Source: Tetracentron sinense
Lineage: Eukaryota > Streptophyta > Magnoliopsida > Trochodendrales > Trochodendraceae
Direction of reading: 5' to 3'
DNA: 64,000 nt
Assembly: GCA_015143295.1 (NCBI GenBank)
Contig: CM026574.1
Coordinates: 13,766,938-13,830,937 of the forward strand
Part shown: piece by piece, positions 38,160 through 53,429 of the stretch
Position numbering within the stretch: position 1 is the first letter of the stretch
How the letters are laid out: each line of letters opens with the position of its first letter
The notes under the pieces: generated by a model
Database searches by the model: none
Told to the model about the DNA's origin: nothing
What the model saw: only the letters and a program-made list of their open reading frames with translations
Position numbers and translations under genes: made by a program

Positions 38160-38378
38160 TGTGGAAAAAGTGGTTAACATGTGCTAAAATCTTGTGGTAT
38201 GGCGTGCTAGCGCAACACACGGGCATTTATCAAAATTGTGCTACTTCTCCAAGGATATGAGATATGTTGGTCACATTAACCATGGCATTCTCCAACAAGA
38301 TTACAAGCTTGTAAAATCACACGTCCTCTTACGTGCCTAATTTGCTTACTATGACAAGAAAGCCAACCTTTTTTCAGC

Positions 38379-38385
38379 TATAAAC
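38379..38385 (+). promoter_or_regulatory. TATA box of the terpene synthase gene
   Basis: TATAAAC lies about 50 bases before the start codon, leaving room for transcription to begin near 38410. A tiny upstream frame (ATGATGGGTTGA at 38396) lies between the box and the start. Confidence 0.55.
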
Positions 38386-38398
38386 GAGCCCCTCATGA

Positions 38399-41149
<2,751 letters not shown>

Positions 41150-41160
41150 ACTGCCTCTCT

Positions 41161-41435
41161 CTCTCTCTCTCTCTCTAGGCATCATGTATCTAAGGTTAGT
41201 AGATTGGCGGGCATATCAACCTCTCTCTCTCTCTCACGGCATCATGTATCTAAGGTTAGTAGATTGGCGGGCATATCAACCCCTCACCCCAAGGGTCCCA
41301 ATGTGGCAATATAGTCCTACCATTGGAGTAGCTAGGGAGGTGTGTTTAAGTATGTTTTGTTATTTTGTTGAGATTTTCTACCACTGGAATAACGAAGGAG
41401 GTGTATTTAAGTATGTTTTGTTATTTTGTTGAGGG
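41161..41435. repeat. Two adjacent tandem duplications downstream of the terpene synthase
   Basis: A 60-bp block (41161-41220) containing atcatgtatctaaggttagt is repeated at 41221-41280 with two differences. A second duplication has a 61-bp period (41319 and 41380) and contains tttaagtatgttttgttatt. Both lie in the probable 3' untranslated or flanking region. Confidence 0.9.
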
Positions 41436-41651
41436 AAAAACCTTCCTCTGTATTTTTGTTATCTAGATAGGTTAGGAAATTGATAGGTTCATACCCCTCA
41501 TCCTAAGATCTACTTTTTCCTTTCCGTTTTTCTTTTTTAAGTACCTAATTTTACTATTCATTAGTTGACTCTTGACGCTAGACACTTAGTTAGAAAGTTA
41601 GTATGTTGTAAATTCGGGGATTTCCAACTGTCTTACCTCCAACTAGGGGTG

Positions 41652-41985
41652 GCGTATGTTTGAACGTAAATAGTTTTATAACGTAAATTATTTACGAAGG
41701 AAAAACTTTTACGGTAAATGATTCAGTTTTTATTGTTTGGTTCAATTCTTGAAAATAAGGTGGAAATTTTTTTGTTAACAAAATAAAAAATATAAATATC
41801 AAAAATAATAAATAAATTATATATAAGGGTACTTTTGTAAACTTTAAAATTATTGTTTAAATAGTTGAGATTTTACGGGAAAATGAATTACGAGTTTTTG
41901 AAATGTAAGTTATTTTTCGTAAGTGGTTATTTTTCCGTAAATCATTTTACTTTTGAAAAATTTTACATACAAACAAACACATATG
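41652..41985. mobile_element. MITE candidate, about 330 bp
   Basis: Imperfect inverted ends GCGTATGTTTG and CAAACACATATGC flank an AT-rich body with mirrored ttttacggtaaatgatt and aatcattttac words. No clear target duplication. Confidence 0.4.
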
Positions 41986-42801
41986 CATAATTGAAATTTT
42001 CTAGGGAATTGATTGGTTTTCCCTTATTTTATGTCGACAAACGGACCATAAATGCAAAATACACTCATGAATATGAAGTTAGTATGCATTTCAGTACATA
42101 TAGAATACCTCTAAATGTTATATAAAATTCTACAATCTGCAATATGCTACAAGTATTCCATGTATGCTACAAGTATTAAAAAGTCTTTTCTATGAGAAAT
42201 AATCCGCACCAAAGAAATAATAGAAACTGTAACGATGTCTGCGAATTGAGGCCCGTACTAAGTCGATCTCTTTAAGATGATTTACGCCAACGTGATGCAC
42301 AGAGTATCTGATGTGTCGCCTCTAAGATAAAACAAGCTCATGGAAATCAAATATTAGCTCTAGTCGTGCAAAGACTGGAGCCACACAAGTTCTTGTTTCT
42401 TACCTAGCAAAAACTTAGAATAATATTGCAAAATTCAAAACTAGAAAAACAGAAGAGATGATTTATAAGAAGATTTTTAATAGAAAGATGCCTTATCTAG
42501 AGTAAGAAAGAAACCTGATGGGATTTTCCATAAATATGAGATTAGTGTCCCAATAAAACGGTAGACACAACTAATGCAAATCCCAGTAGGTAAAGAACCA
42601 CTTACCTGGTGTGGTGGGTTGCGGGCTCACGTCGCACCCTTGGGGATTAGTCCTGACCCAAAGGGTTGGGGACACCCCGAGATAAAAAAAAAAAAAATAA
42701 TTAATTTAAAAATTAAAGATGGATTCTACAAAAAAGATTGCAAATCAATTGAAGACTCAACCAAACCTAGCATGGCGCACGCAGCACGACAAGCATCTAT
42801 G
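41986..42801. other. AT-rich intergenic region
   Basis: No gene seen. The 77-codon frame at 42574-42807 has no recognised domain. Confidence 0.4.
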
Positions 42802-42807
42802 TTTTAG

Positions 42808-43491
42808 CCAAGATTGTTAAATCGTAATCGAATCGTAAAATCGTTTTAGGATCGATTCGATTCAAATCGGGATTCAAATCGTAAATCATAAGATTCAATC
42901 CATTTTCTAAAAATACGAAAAAATACTTAATAAATAAAAAAAAATAAAAAAAAAGTCTATTATCCAATAGATTTCAGTTATATCTATTAATAAAAGAAAG
43001 TAATGAATATTTCATTGCATACATTATAAAAGACGCGGACAAAAATAAACTCATACAATCATGTTGTATAAAATTAAGTATCAAAAGACTTGTACAATTA
43101 AAAGACTAAGTTTTTCCAAAATCCAACTCCATCTTTATTCTTCCTTTTATTTTTTTTTAGAGCATGTTAGCAACGGAGAGAAAACCCAAATTGGGGTTTG
43201 GGCATGTCCGAAATAGGAGTTTTTCTATTTCTTCTCTCTTCTTAGAAGACATAAAGTACCATTAGGAAATCAAAATAATAAAAAAATATTTTGTAAGTAT
43301 TGGTCCGTAAAGGGATTTCGTGCTTGAATCGCATGAATCGTACGATTTGAATCGCAAATCGTAATCTAAATTGCAAATCAAATGAGATTTACCCAATTAA
43401 GATTTTCATATCCGATTTGAATCGTTTTGTTTGGGATTCGAATCGAATCATAGGATTTGAATTGTAAATCGTAGGAATTTAACAACCATGG
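42808..43491. mobile_element. MITE, 684 bp, possibly hAT-like
   Basis: Inverted ends CCAAGATTGTTAAAT and ATTTAACAACCATGG match at 13 of 15 positions. The direct repeat TTTTAG (GTTTTAG if one end base is shared) flanks it at 42802-42807 and 43492-43497. Both ends are crowded with aatcgaatcgta-type words. Confidence 0.65.
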
Positions 43492-43796
43492 TTTTAGCAT
43501 AGTAATGTGACAAGGAAAATAGGAACTACCAACTCCACCTCTTACATAGAGAAAACATATGTCATAAGAATCTGGTGTGGGACTAAATGAAAACCCAAAA
43601 CACATGGTTTTCCTTCCTCTTTTTAGTTCACCTACCAAAACCACAACACATATTGTATTATGTTAAACCCGAGATCAACTTAGTCATGCATAATCACATC
43701 TCCATTGTTTTGTTTTTAAGTTGGGGTTAGGAGGAGTAGAAGTTCCAAGCTTGCCCAGCCTTACCATCTAACCTTGCTCAGCCTTATCAAGGAGTA

Positions 43797-44015
43797 AGGC
43801 TGCACACAAACCGAGCTGGCTCAATAGCTCGGCTCGGCTCAGCTCGATCAAGCTGAGCTCAAGCCATATTTTAAGCTCGATTGAGCCGAGCCTGGAGTTG
43901 GGCTTGAAATTTCAAACAAGCTAAGCTCGAGCCAACCCCTATTTAATCGTTCGGCTCGAAGCTCAGCTCGTATAAGCTTGGTTTGGCTTGAGCTCGGCTT
44001 GGCTTGTAATATATA
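43797..44015. repeat. Dispersed gagctcggctcggct-rich repeat
   Basis: Dense in ctcggctcgg and gagctcgagc words, similar to the better bounded MITE at 63552-63892. Confidence 0.6.
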
Positions 44016-44101
44016 TTATATTTAAAATTTAAAATATATTGTACATTAAATTTAGAAAATATTTCATTTGTCAACTCCATGTACCATCTCCTCTTGAGTC
44101 A

Positions 44102-44407
44102 TCTTTACTATTATAATGCGAGAGGCATTCTTAGATGATTTTTCCAAAATTCCCAAACTACCCTTGTATAAACATAAAACATAAAACGTTGATTTAATGT
44201 TTTACTTTAATTCCCAAACTACCTCTTGCCTTTAATTTAATGTTTTACTTTAATTTCCAAACTAACCCTGGCTCATCTATCTATTTATAATCACAACCAA
44301 TCGGGATTGAACTTGGGGAGAGTAAAATCGCACCCACGGGTTAACACGTGTCACAAACTCCTATTAACTGCAGTTATTGCTCTCACGTGCATCGCACGTG
44401 CTACTAG
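44102..44407 (+). mobile_element. Small non-autonomous Helitron candidate
   Basis: Starts with TC (TCTTTACTATTATAATGCG) after an A, and ends with CTAG at 44404-44407. Seven bases before the end is a perfect hairpin, CACGTGC-ATC-GCACGTG (44384-44400). TC start, 3' hairpin and CTRR end are the Helitron hallmarks. The base after CTAG is C, not the expected T, which weakens the call. Confidence 0.45.
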
Positions 44408-44520
44408 CGAGTTCAATCGCACCCGTGGGTTAACATGTGTCCCTTTTAACTCTTATTAACTGTGGTTAACTCCTTCCCCTCGCTCTCACGTGCATCACAC
44501 GTGCCACCTGTTAGTTTCAA
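44275..44520. repeat. Dispersed repeat shared with the right edge of the window
   Basis: Words atcacaaccaatcgggattg, gttaacatgtgtccctttta and actcttattaactgtggtta recur at 63901-64000. Here the second half (from 44408) repeats the first, giving two hairpin-like cacgtgcatc ends (44384 and about 44485). Confidence 0.6.
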
Positions 44521-44577
44521 TAAAGATACTTGCTTGTCTTTAGACACTTTTCTTTGAATTTTGAACAAATATAAAAG

Positions 44578-45381
44578 GGGTTTTTGCGTATCAGCTGCTG
44601 CATTCTACCAGCTTTGCAAATCTGTTGTGAGTTATAGTTTTGCAAATTAACTCATGGTTTTGCAACCGTTAGACAAACAACCTCAATCCCAATTTTGTGA
44701 TGCTTTCGTTTGTTATTATTATGAAAATGACTATTATGCCTTGATATTTCATAACCTTACCAAGTCTTCAACTATCCTTGAACTATGGTTAATAAGTTTG
44801 AACCCTTATGATTAAGATTCACAACCTTAGAGATAAAACATCTAACCCTAGTTTTTTTTTTAAATTAACGTATCCCCTTTTAACTCCCTTTAACTTAAGT
44901 TAAGATACACTAACCCTTAGAGTTAAAGTATTTAACCTTGGTTTTTTTAAAAAATAAATTAATATGTCCCCTTTGAATTCCCTTTAATTGTGGTGAAGAT
45001 TCATTAACCCTTAAGGTTAAAGCACCAACCATGAGTTTTAGAAAAAAATTTAAAAAAATATTAATGTGTCCCTTTGTAACTCCCTTTAACTGTGGTTAAA
45101 ATTCACTCAGCCTAATAAAAAATTTAATTGTATCTTTTAAATACTTTTAACCGTGGTTAAGATTTTTAACCCTTAGGGTTAAAGCATCTAACCTTGGTCC
45201 TTGATATTGAAAAAAATATTTACGTGTCCCTTTCCATAAGGGTTAGTGAACCCTAACAATAGTTAAAGGGAGTTAAAAGATGGGTTTTATTTTATTTTTT
45301 CTAAAAACCAAGGTTAGATGCTTTAACCCTAAGGATTAGCTGATCTTAGCCATAGTTAAAGGGAGTTAAATGGGGACACCT

Positions 45382-45424
<43 letters not shown>

Positions 45425-46140
45425 TTTTCTAAAATCCAAAGTTAGATGTTTTAACCCTAAGGGTGAGTGAATCTTAACCACAGTTAAAGGGAGTTAAAAG
45501 GGGACACATTAATTGTTTATAATTTTTTTCCTAAAAATCAAGGTTAGATGCTTTAACCCTAAGGGTTAATAAATCTTAACTATAGTTAAAGGGAGTTCAA
45601 AGGGGTCACATTAATTTTTTTTCTTTTAAAACCAAGATTAGATGCTTTAACTCTAAGGGTTAGTGTATCTTAACCTAAGTTAGAGATATTTAAAAGGGGA
45701 CACATTATTATTTTTTCTTTTTAAACCAGGGTTAGATGCTTTATCCCAAGGGTGTGAATCTTAATCACAAGGGTTAAAACTTATTAACCTTAGTTCAATG
45801 ATAGTTAAAGGCTTTGTGAGGTTATGAAATATCATAAGGGCATAATAGTCATTTTCATAACAATATCAGACAGAAGCCTAACAGAACTAGGGATTGAAAT
45901 TAAGGGTGTGAATCTTAATCACAAGGGTTAAAACTTATTAACCTTAGTTTAATGGTAGTTAAAGGTTTTGTGAGGTTATGAAATATCATAAGGGCATAAT
46001 AGTCATTTTCATAACAATATCAAACGGAAGCCTAACAGAACTAGAGATTGAGATTGTTTGTCTAACTATTGTCAAAACTATAACTCATAACAGTGTATTT
46101 GGAAAGCTTGTAGATTGCAGCAACTGATATGCAAAAACCC
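44578..46140. mobile_element. 1.56-kb fold-back element
   Basis: The left end GGGTTTTTGCGTATCAG is mirrored by ATATGCAAAAACCC ending at 46140. The inner arms also mirror each other (gagttatagttttg with caaaactataactc; actattatgcc with ggcataatagt). Between them, direct units of ccctttaact...ggttaaagcatctaacc (44.8-45.2 kb) face inverted units (45.25-45.8 kb). No target duplication was found. Part of the right arm (about 45765-45900) is tandemly duplicated at 45903-46040. Confidence 0.65.
45385..45416. repeat. (TA)n microsatellite
   Basis: Uninterrupted AT dinucleotide run inside the fold-back element. Confidence 0.85.
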
Positions 46141-46515
46141 TACTTACTGGTCTTTAGTCACTTCTCATTCAATTTTAAACAGATAACCAAGAGATTTTAC
46201 AAGAGCTTTTATGAGTGGTTAACTCATCCCTCGAGTTTACCAATGAAACAAAATAAAAGAGTCCTGAGAAGTCCTAGCGTCCCCGTCCTTTTAACACCTC
46301 TTTAATCATGGTTAAGCTTAATTAAATTTAAATTAATAATTTTGTTTTTCTCTTTGTCTAGAAATCATGTTTAGATTGCTTAACCATAAGGGTGAGTGAA
46401 ACCTAACCACAGTTGATGGGTGATAAAAAATGGGGTGTGGACCAATGAGATCACGGGTTAACTTCCTTGGGTAAAACCAGATTTTTCTAATTACACTCCA
46501 CCAAACAATCAAAAG

Positions 46516-46809
46516 CAATGTTATCAGAACCGGATTGGTCATCGAACCGGTTGAGTGGCCGGTTCCTAGTTTGACCGGTTCGACCGGTCCGGTTCAACCA
46601 TGTCCTTTTTTAATATGTTTTTTTTTTTTAAATCCAGTTTTATCCATTTATAACCGGTTTTTACCGATTCTGACCACCGGTTCCCGATTCAACTGGCAGG
46701 TTCTTCCGGTTTTTAAAACGGTTCGGTTTTGGAGGGTTTGGGAACCGGTGAGAGGACCGATTCCCGGTTTTTCCGGTTCGACCGGGCCAGTCCAGTTCTG
46801 ACAACAGTG
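46516..46809. mobile_element. hAT-type MITE, 294 bp
   Basis: Inverted ends CAATGTTATCAGAAC and GTTCTGACAACAGTG match at 13 of 15 positions. An 8-bp flanking duplication (ATCAAAAG at 46508-46515, TTCAAAAG at 46810-46817) has one mismatch, the length expected for hAT elements. The body is rich in ccggttcgaccgg words. Confidence 0.75.
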
Positions 46810-47354
46810 TTCAAAAGATTGAAAAGCCTATGAACTTTCCAAGTACATTAAATACCTTTTACGTTTAAAATCTAGATGCAAGTCTCAATTACAATTTCTT
46901 GAAGTTTCCAAAAGCAACAATTTTTTTCTTGATGAACTTGCCAAGTACTATAGAGTTCGGGGTCTTCCAGTCTCTCCTAGGGCTCAAAATAGGACTGTAG
47001 CTTACACCCGATAGCACTATGCTAGCATAGGGAGACTGCGTAGGTTTTGGGTGATCGCCAAGTGAAATGACAATTTATGGATCAATAATCAATCAGTGAA
47101 ATTAAGATGAGAATAGTTATTGAGTATTAGAGGTCTATCAACAATGAAAACATCAACTATAGATTAATTCCCTAACTTCATTACATGATTTCAATGTACC
47201 ATGTAAATGCTGATCAGAAAGACCATCTAAACAAATTGTTAAAACACCAATCTCATTTACTACACTTTTCCAAAACAACGAAAAATAGAAAGGTAACCAT
47301 TACATGGACGAGGTTAAGATTTGAAAGTTTGGCTCAAATTTAGTGAATGAGTTT

Positions 47355-47721
47355 TGTTGGAAAGTTGGTATGGATCTTACTCGGATTCTTGATGACCCGA
47401 TGTCGACCCAAAGCAACCTGATTAATAGGCAATGTGTGGGGTTTCCTCACCTGACTGACCCGTTTTGTCTCTTATGTTGTAACCCTAATTATATAAGGGG
47501 TTTTCTTTTTGGCTGGGAATAAGGGATTTTTCTAGGGTTTGTAGAGAGGGTTTCAAGAGAGCTTGTACCACTGTAATCTCCCTTGCTTCTTAGTGAATCT
47601 TCTTGTCGTTTTCTCCAGTGTGCGTAGGCATCTTGCCGAACCACGAATATCTTGTTCCATTGTGTGATTGCTTGTTTTCTCGTTCTCTTGTTTCTCTAGA
47701 TTTGCCGAACTAGTTATTACA
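47355..47721 (+). repeat. Possible Copia-type LTR remnant
   Basis: Starts TGTTGGAAAG, has a TATA-like attatataagggg near 47490 and a terminal part resembling Copia LTRs (ccactgtaatctccc), and may end TTACA. No matching flanks and no primer site, so this is weak. Confidence 0.25.
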
Positions 47722-48418
47722 AGATCCATTCTTCTTGTCCTTATGATGTTTAAAGCCAGTTTGGAGACCTGGCTTGAAGTCTGAAGAATTTGATGAGTCC
47801 AAGGATAACTTGTTGCGAATGGGAAGTATGCTGTAAATAAGTTAGTCTCCGCTTGAACACGTAGACACATGTGTCCCTTCTCAGGTGTCGAGGAACTCGC
47901 CACACAAATGTAGTGCCAAAGTTTTGATCACGAGTCTGCATGCACTGTAAGCAGCACAAACGTTCATAATTAATCTGCACAATCATGAAAAAAGAAAAGA
48001 CAAAAAAAAAAATTTGTTTTCCAATAATCAAATGTGTCACCCCAGTCCACCAAAGAGAAAGATCAGATCTATTTCCTTTGAGGATGTGGTTCTAAATTGT
48101 GAATCCTCTGATCTCGTAGGATATTTGAAACATAGAGTACTAACCCCTAGTAACAAGAATGTGCCCAAAAAAAAGTTTGATACTTCAATAGTCATAAAGT
48201 TGACGACAAAGTAAAACAATTTCAACACCTGAATATTAGCAGAAGATTCTAATTTTGTGTGGCAAACTACAAAATTGTGGAAAGAGAGATGCCAAGATGT
48301 GGACACCAAATAAATCCTGCAAAGAGTGGGAGATACTTGTTGTATTCGTGTAAATAATATAGGACGAGGATTCCTCATCTCAGAATAGGTGGATGGAAAG
48401 AGACATTTTATCATACTC
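47722..48418. other. Intergenic region
   Basis: No gene recognised. The overlapping open frames between 47553 and 48414 on the minus strand lack domains and start context. Confidence 0.4.
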
Positions 48419-48950
48419 TGCTACAAAAAAGCTACCGACTAGTGATGGAATACTAGAGACGGAAATAGTTTCGTCTCTAATACCTCACTTATAGAGATGG
48501 AAAACAATTTCGTAACTAATATTCCGTCTCTAATATATATTCTAACATTTATGTACATTTTTTTAATAAAACATATATTACTGATGGAATAGTTTCCGTC
48601 TCTAATGTATTTAGACACGGAAGTTGTTGTTAGTGACGGAAAATATCTGTCTCTAATTTAAAGGATCATTAGATATGGAAATATTTCCGAATCTGAACCT
48701 TATATATTATTAGAGACGGAAATATTCCAGTTTCTAAACCTTAAATAGTATTAGACACAGAAATATTTCCCTCTCTAACAATCTTATATTCAAATGACTT
48801 AATCCCTAACCCACGAAACTCGTATTTCCCCCCAAAACCATCTCCTGTACTCCGATTTCCCCCAAAACTTCTCTCCTTTTCTCAGCTCCGACCACCCCCG
48901 CCGACTCCGACCAGCTCTCACCACCACCGCGAAACTCGTAAGTCCCCTAT

Positions 48951-49160
48951 GCTCTCTCTCTATCTCTCTCTCTATATATAAATCTCTATCTTGTCTCTGT
49001 CTCTCTCGCTCTCTCTCTCTCTGCTCTATTCTCTCTTTGTATGCTCTCTCCTCTCTATCTCACTCTCTCTCGTCTTTGTCTCTCTCGCTCTCTCTCTCTC
49101 TCAATCTCTCTCTGTCTCTGTATGCTCTCTCCTCTCTGTCTCTCATTCTTTCTCTATGCT
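48951..49160. repeat. CT-rich microsatellite
   Basis: Interrupted (CT)n with tgtctctgtatgctctctcc repeats, in the CACTA leader. Confidence 0.85.
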
Positions 49161-49212
49161 CTCTAACTGTGGACTCTATGTAGGTTCTCTCTCTATTTCT
49201 GTCTCTCCCTAG

Positions 49213-50612
49213 ACCAGCAGCGCCACCAACTTCATGCCCATCATCAGCTTCTCAACCTTCGGTAATAATTTCTTTTAAATTTCTGATTTGATTGTCGTTC
49301 TAGATTTTTGTAACCCTAGATCTTTCATAGCATCTGATATGTTCTTATTAGATCAAGCTAACATCCATTTTTCAATTTCGATGGTAAACTGAAATGATTT
49401 GGTTCCTTATTCTCCATTTCATTTCTTCCAGATTGTAATTCATTGATTTACTGGATTTTCATCTATTTGATTTGATATTTCTCAACATTCTAACTGTCTA
49501 GATGATTGAAATTAGAACTGAATCGAAAAATAAACACCTGCAGAAGTTTGGCTACTTTGGATTAACACATAGAAAGTTTAATACCTTGCTACTGTATTCA
49601 CAAAAAGAAAGGAACATACCCTAATTGGACTCAGTACATTTTGGTTATTTCGTAGAAGAGTTCAAATATGATTTAAGCTCTGGATTTCCGGACCTTCCAA
49701 AAATATTTTAAAATATATAAATTAATCTCTCTTTGATGTATAGTCTGGTATAAGGATTCCTTTCAATCCTTTATTGTAGACTCTCTTCGATTTGTAATGC
49801 ATGTTTATTTTATGTTGATCCTTTTTGTTAAAACTACGAGATTGTTGATCGTTTACGTGCATAATTGTGTTTGAATGGAGCATGATAATGTATTTGAAAC
49901 GTACATTATCATGTGGGTGGATTGTCCATACAGTTATGATGATTGGGTTGTTAGACCCATAATGATTTCCGCATCCCTCAAGGTCATTGTGAATGTACAT
50001 GCATTGAAACTTAAATCTCTCATTCAAGAATCATTATCTGATAAGTGTCTCTTTGATCATCACTATGGATAGATTCATTGTAAATTACGATGTTTAGTTC
50101 TTAAGTAAACTACAGTGCATCTAACAACCGATTCGTCATGTATGTGAAGATTAGTATTTGTCTGCAAATGATTCTTGAATTGTCTCTGTGAACAGTTTAG
50201 GAATGCATAATCCCAAAGTATGTGTCAGTCACCCGTGCACACTCAATTTTGGGAATATTTTCGTTAGTCAGAGGTCCCTATTATTCTTTGGGTACATATT
50301 TGGACAAGGAATGCATTTGTCCCTTGTCTAAATTGTGCACTTGGAGAGTCATGGGGAGATGCTACCAAAATTTCCTTAAAATTGAACAAAGTACGTGAGC
50401 TACTGATTCTTGAGGATTATATATTCCTAAATAGAATAGGAACACCTTACCCAATATGTATTCAATAACCATGGTGCATGCATTACTTTAATCATACCGG
50501 TGTCATTTCTGTATCACATTAAGTTAATGATCCACATATATATTGCTAGTTGACACAACTATTAGCATCCACTAATGACAAGTATATATTGTCTTCTATT
50601 GTTAGTGATTAA
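49213..50612. other. CACTA internal non-coding region
   Basis: Likely leader exon plus intron: a cagcagcgccaccaac block ends near 49260 (cttcg before gtaataattt) and is followed by AT-rich sequence with no recognised domain up to the transposase relic. Confidence 0.45.
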
Positions 50613-52320
50613 AAAAGTTGATAAGTCACCATGGATAAAAGTTAGGTTTTTGCAAACATACATATGGAGTGATGTATATAAAGCGGGTGTGAATAATTTC
50701 TTGGATTTTGCATTTAGTAAGTCAACTCAACTTGACAGTACTATCAAGTGTCCATGTAAAAAATGTGGTAATTGATATTATTGGATACGGCACAGTGTGT
50801 ACGAGCATTTGATTTGCAATGGATTCGATAAGGATTATGTCACGGCTATGTGGATTTTTCATGGGGAAATACCGCATCCTAGATCTTCTACTACCCAAGT
50901 GGTGAGAGAGGAGAATAACCCTGTAATTGATAATATGCATAGGATGTTGCACGCGGCATTTGGGTCTCATCATGCAAATGAAGTGACAGTGGATGAGGGG
51001 CCAAGTGAAACAAGAGAAAGTCCAAACGTAGAAGCAGCAAAATTCTATAAGCTAGTGGAAGATGCTGAGCAAGATTTATATCCCAAATGTAAAAGGTTCA
51101 GTAAACTTTCTTTTATCGTTCAGTTACATCACATTAAGTGTCTCAATGGATAAAGCGACAAATCATTCACGATGTTACTTGAGTTACTGAAAGAGGCACT
51201 TCCTGAGGGTGAGATGTTGCCTGTATCTTTCTACAGAACTAAACGATTGCATGTTATACTGGAAGGAACATGCCAATGATAGTGCATATTCTATCTGTGA
51301 TATTTCACGGTGGAAGACTGCGGACTCCTGTAAAACGCCATCATCTAGGAAGGAACACAGAATCCCAGCAAATGTTTTACGTCATTTTCCTTTAAAGTCC
51401 AGACTTCGAAGACTTTTCATGTCAGACAAGACAGTTGGTTTCATGAGATGGCATGCAGAGGGTCACACCCAAGATGGGGTTTCAAGTATTCAGCTGACTC
51501 TGAAGCCTAGTGACATCTTGACGAACAATACCATGAATTTGCTATAGAACCTTGCAATGTCAGACTTGGGTTAGTAAGCGATGGTTTTAATCCATTTGGT
51601 ACACTTAGCATCGCACACAATATTTGGCCTGTTGTTTTGACTCCATATAATTTGCTGCCCTTGATGTGTAAGAAGCAACATTTTTTGATGATGTCATTAC
51701 TTATTCCCGAACCTCGTGCTTTAGGTAATAACATTGATGTCTACTTACAACCACTGGTAGATGAGTTATTAGATCTGTGGATTGATGACCTTTAAAGTTA
51801 CAATGCGTCAAGTGGTCAAAATTTTCAGATGAGAGCAGCATTATTGTGGACAATCAATGACTTTTCTGCATATGCGAACTTGTCTGGATGAAGTATTAAG
51901 GGCCACTACGCTTGTCCTCATTCCAATCGAAGCATATGTTCTCAGTACCTGAAACATGGTCGTAAGTTTTGTTATATGGGTCATCGACGATTCTTGGGAG
52001 CTAGCCATAGATTCCGCAAGAATAAAGCGTCATTTAATTGATAGTCTGAAACAAGACCTACTCTTATTTCAAACCCAGAGACTGAATTGTTGGGGCAAAT
52101 GCGTGGTCTCAACACCCAATTTGGGAAGCATAAATTAAACACCTTGAGAGGAAAAAGAATGCGAGACGGTAATATAGAGTATATTGGATGGAAGAAGGTA
52201 AATATATTTTTCAATTTACCTTATTGGGAACATCTTCTAATAAAGCACAATTTGGATGTGATGCATATTAAAAAAAAACATATGTGACAGTATCACAGAG
52301 AAGTTATTAAATATTGAGGG
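50613..52320 (+). pseudogene. TNP2-family (TNPD-like) CACTA transposase, broken
   Basis: The relic opens with the transposase-associated domain: VDKSPWIKVRF, then VNNFLDFAF, IKCPCKKCGN and HGEIPHP (50613-50880). Next come NVEAAKFYKLVEDAEQDLYP, CKRFSKLSF and LLELLKEALPEGEMLPVSFY (to about 51230), then NDCMLYWKEHAND, RWKTADSC, IPANVLRHFPLK, MRWHAEGHT (51240-51480), SDGFNPFG, IWPVVLTPYNL, DVYLQPLVDELLDLW (51570-51790), NFQMRAALLWTINDFSAYAN and KFCYMGHRRFL (51820-52000), and WKKVNIFFNLPYW with LDVMHIKKKH (52190-52290). This is the order of the TNP2 family. In-frame stops (for example 50773, 51151) and several frameshifts inactivate it. It would have cut and moved CACTA elements. Confidence 0.85.
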
Positions 52321-53429
52321 AAAAACAAAAGGCACTTGGAAAGCACATCTAGACCTTAAGGACATGGGTATTAGAATTGCACTTCATCCACATGCAGTGG
52401 GATAAAAAACATATTTGTCTGCTGCATGCTTTTCCATGTCGGTTGATGAGAGAAGTATTTTCTGTAGCATTCTTGCAAAGGTTAAAACTCCAGAGTGATA
52501 TGCAGCCAACATTTCAAGATGTGTGAACCTTAAAAAGCGCAAAATAGCAAGGTTGAAAAGTCATGACTGACACAACAATTGAGGTACCTCTAACCATCAC
52601 CGAGACGGAACTTTTAGATGACCAGTCAGAATAAAGAAAATGACAGCCTTTCTATCTAAACACTTGATGTAATAACATTTTTCTAAAGAATTACGATGTT
52701 CTTTTTTGTTAATGGCCTATATTTTTTCTTTGTTACAACACGTAATGTTGTTGTAGTTTATTTAAACACATAATGGATATGTTTATTTTTTTATGTTTTA
52801 TTTCATCTCTATTTTCTCTCAATTTTCACGTTGTCATAGATCCTATGAAAAGGCACCAGTCTTTAGGGGAAAAAACTATTTATTCAAATGAGTAAGGCCA
52901 TCTGATCAAGATTATTTTGGGTCAAGGGTTCTTTTAAATGGGGTCCATTAATTATACAGTTTAGATTAAAATGAATATGTCTCGTTGGTCTAATATAGAC
53001 TAGAGTCACTAGACACTACCATAAGTATGATATTATTGACCTACCTAATGTTTCTCTTATGCATAATATTAAAAAATGGGAGAACATACAACTATGTAAA
53101 TCATATGCACATACAAATAGAGTAAGAATGAATTCTGATGTAACCTCCAATGGAAAAATAAGATGATCATTAGAAAAACGAAATGATAATGGTAAAAAAT
53201 GGGAAGAGAATCAGAGATGAATTTACATTAATTTTATATACATATGCATCAATAGAATAAGAATACATTCTATTGTATCCTCAAGGCCAAATATAAGGTA
53301 ATTGATAGAAAAACAAAATAGTAATCTTCCCATAATGGATATGTTTATTTATTTACATGGATTAATATACTTTCATTGTCTGATAAAATGTCATTTATAT
53401 TGTATATTTCAATATTACACTGTAAAAGC

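Noticed and set aside
47553-48414. Overlapping minus-strand frames of about 100-125 codons
   Set aside because: No recognised domain and mutually overlapping frames.
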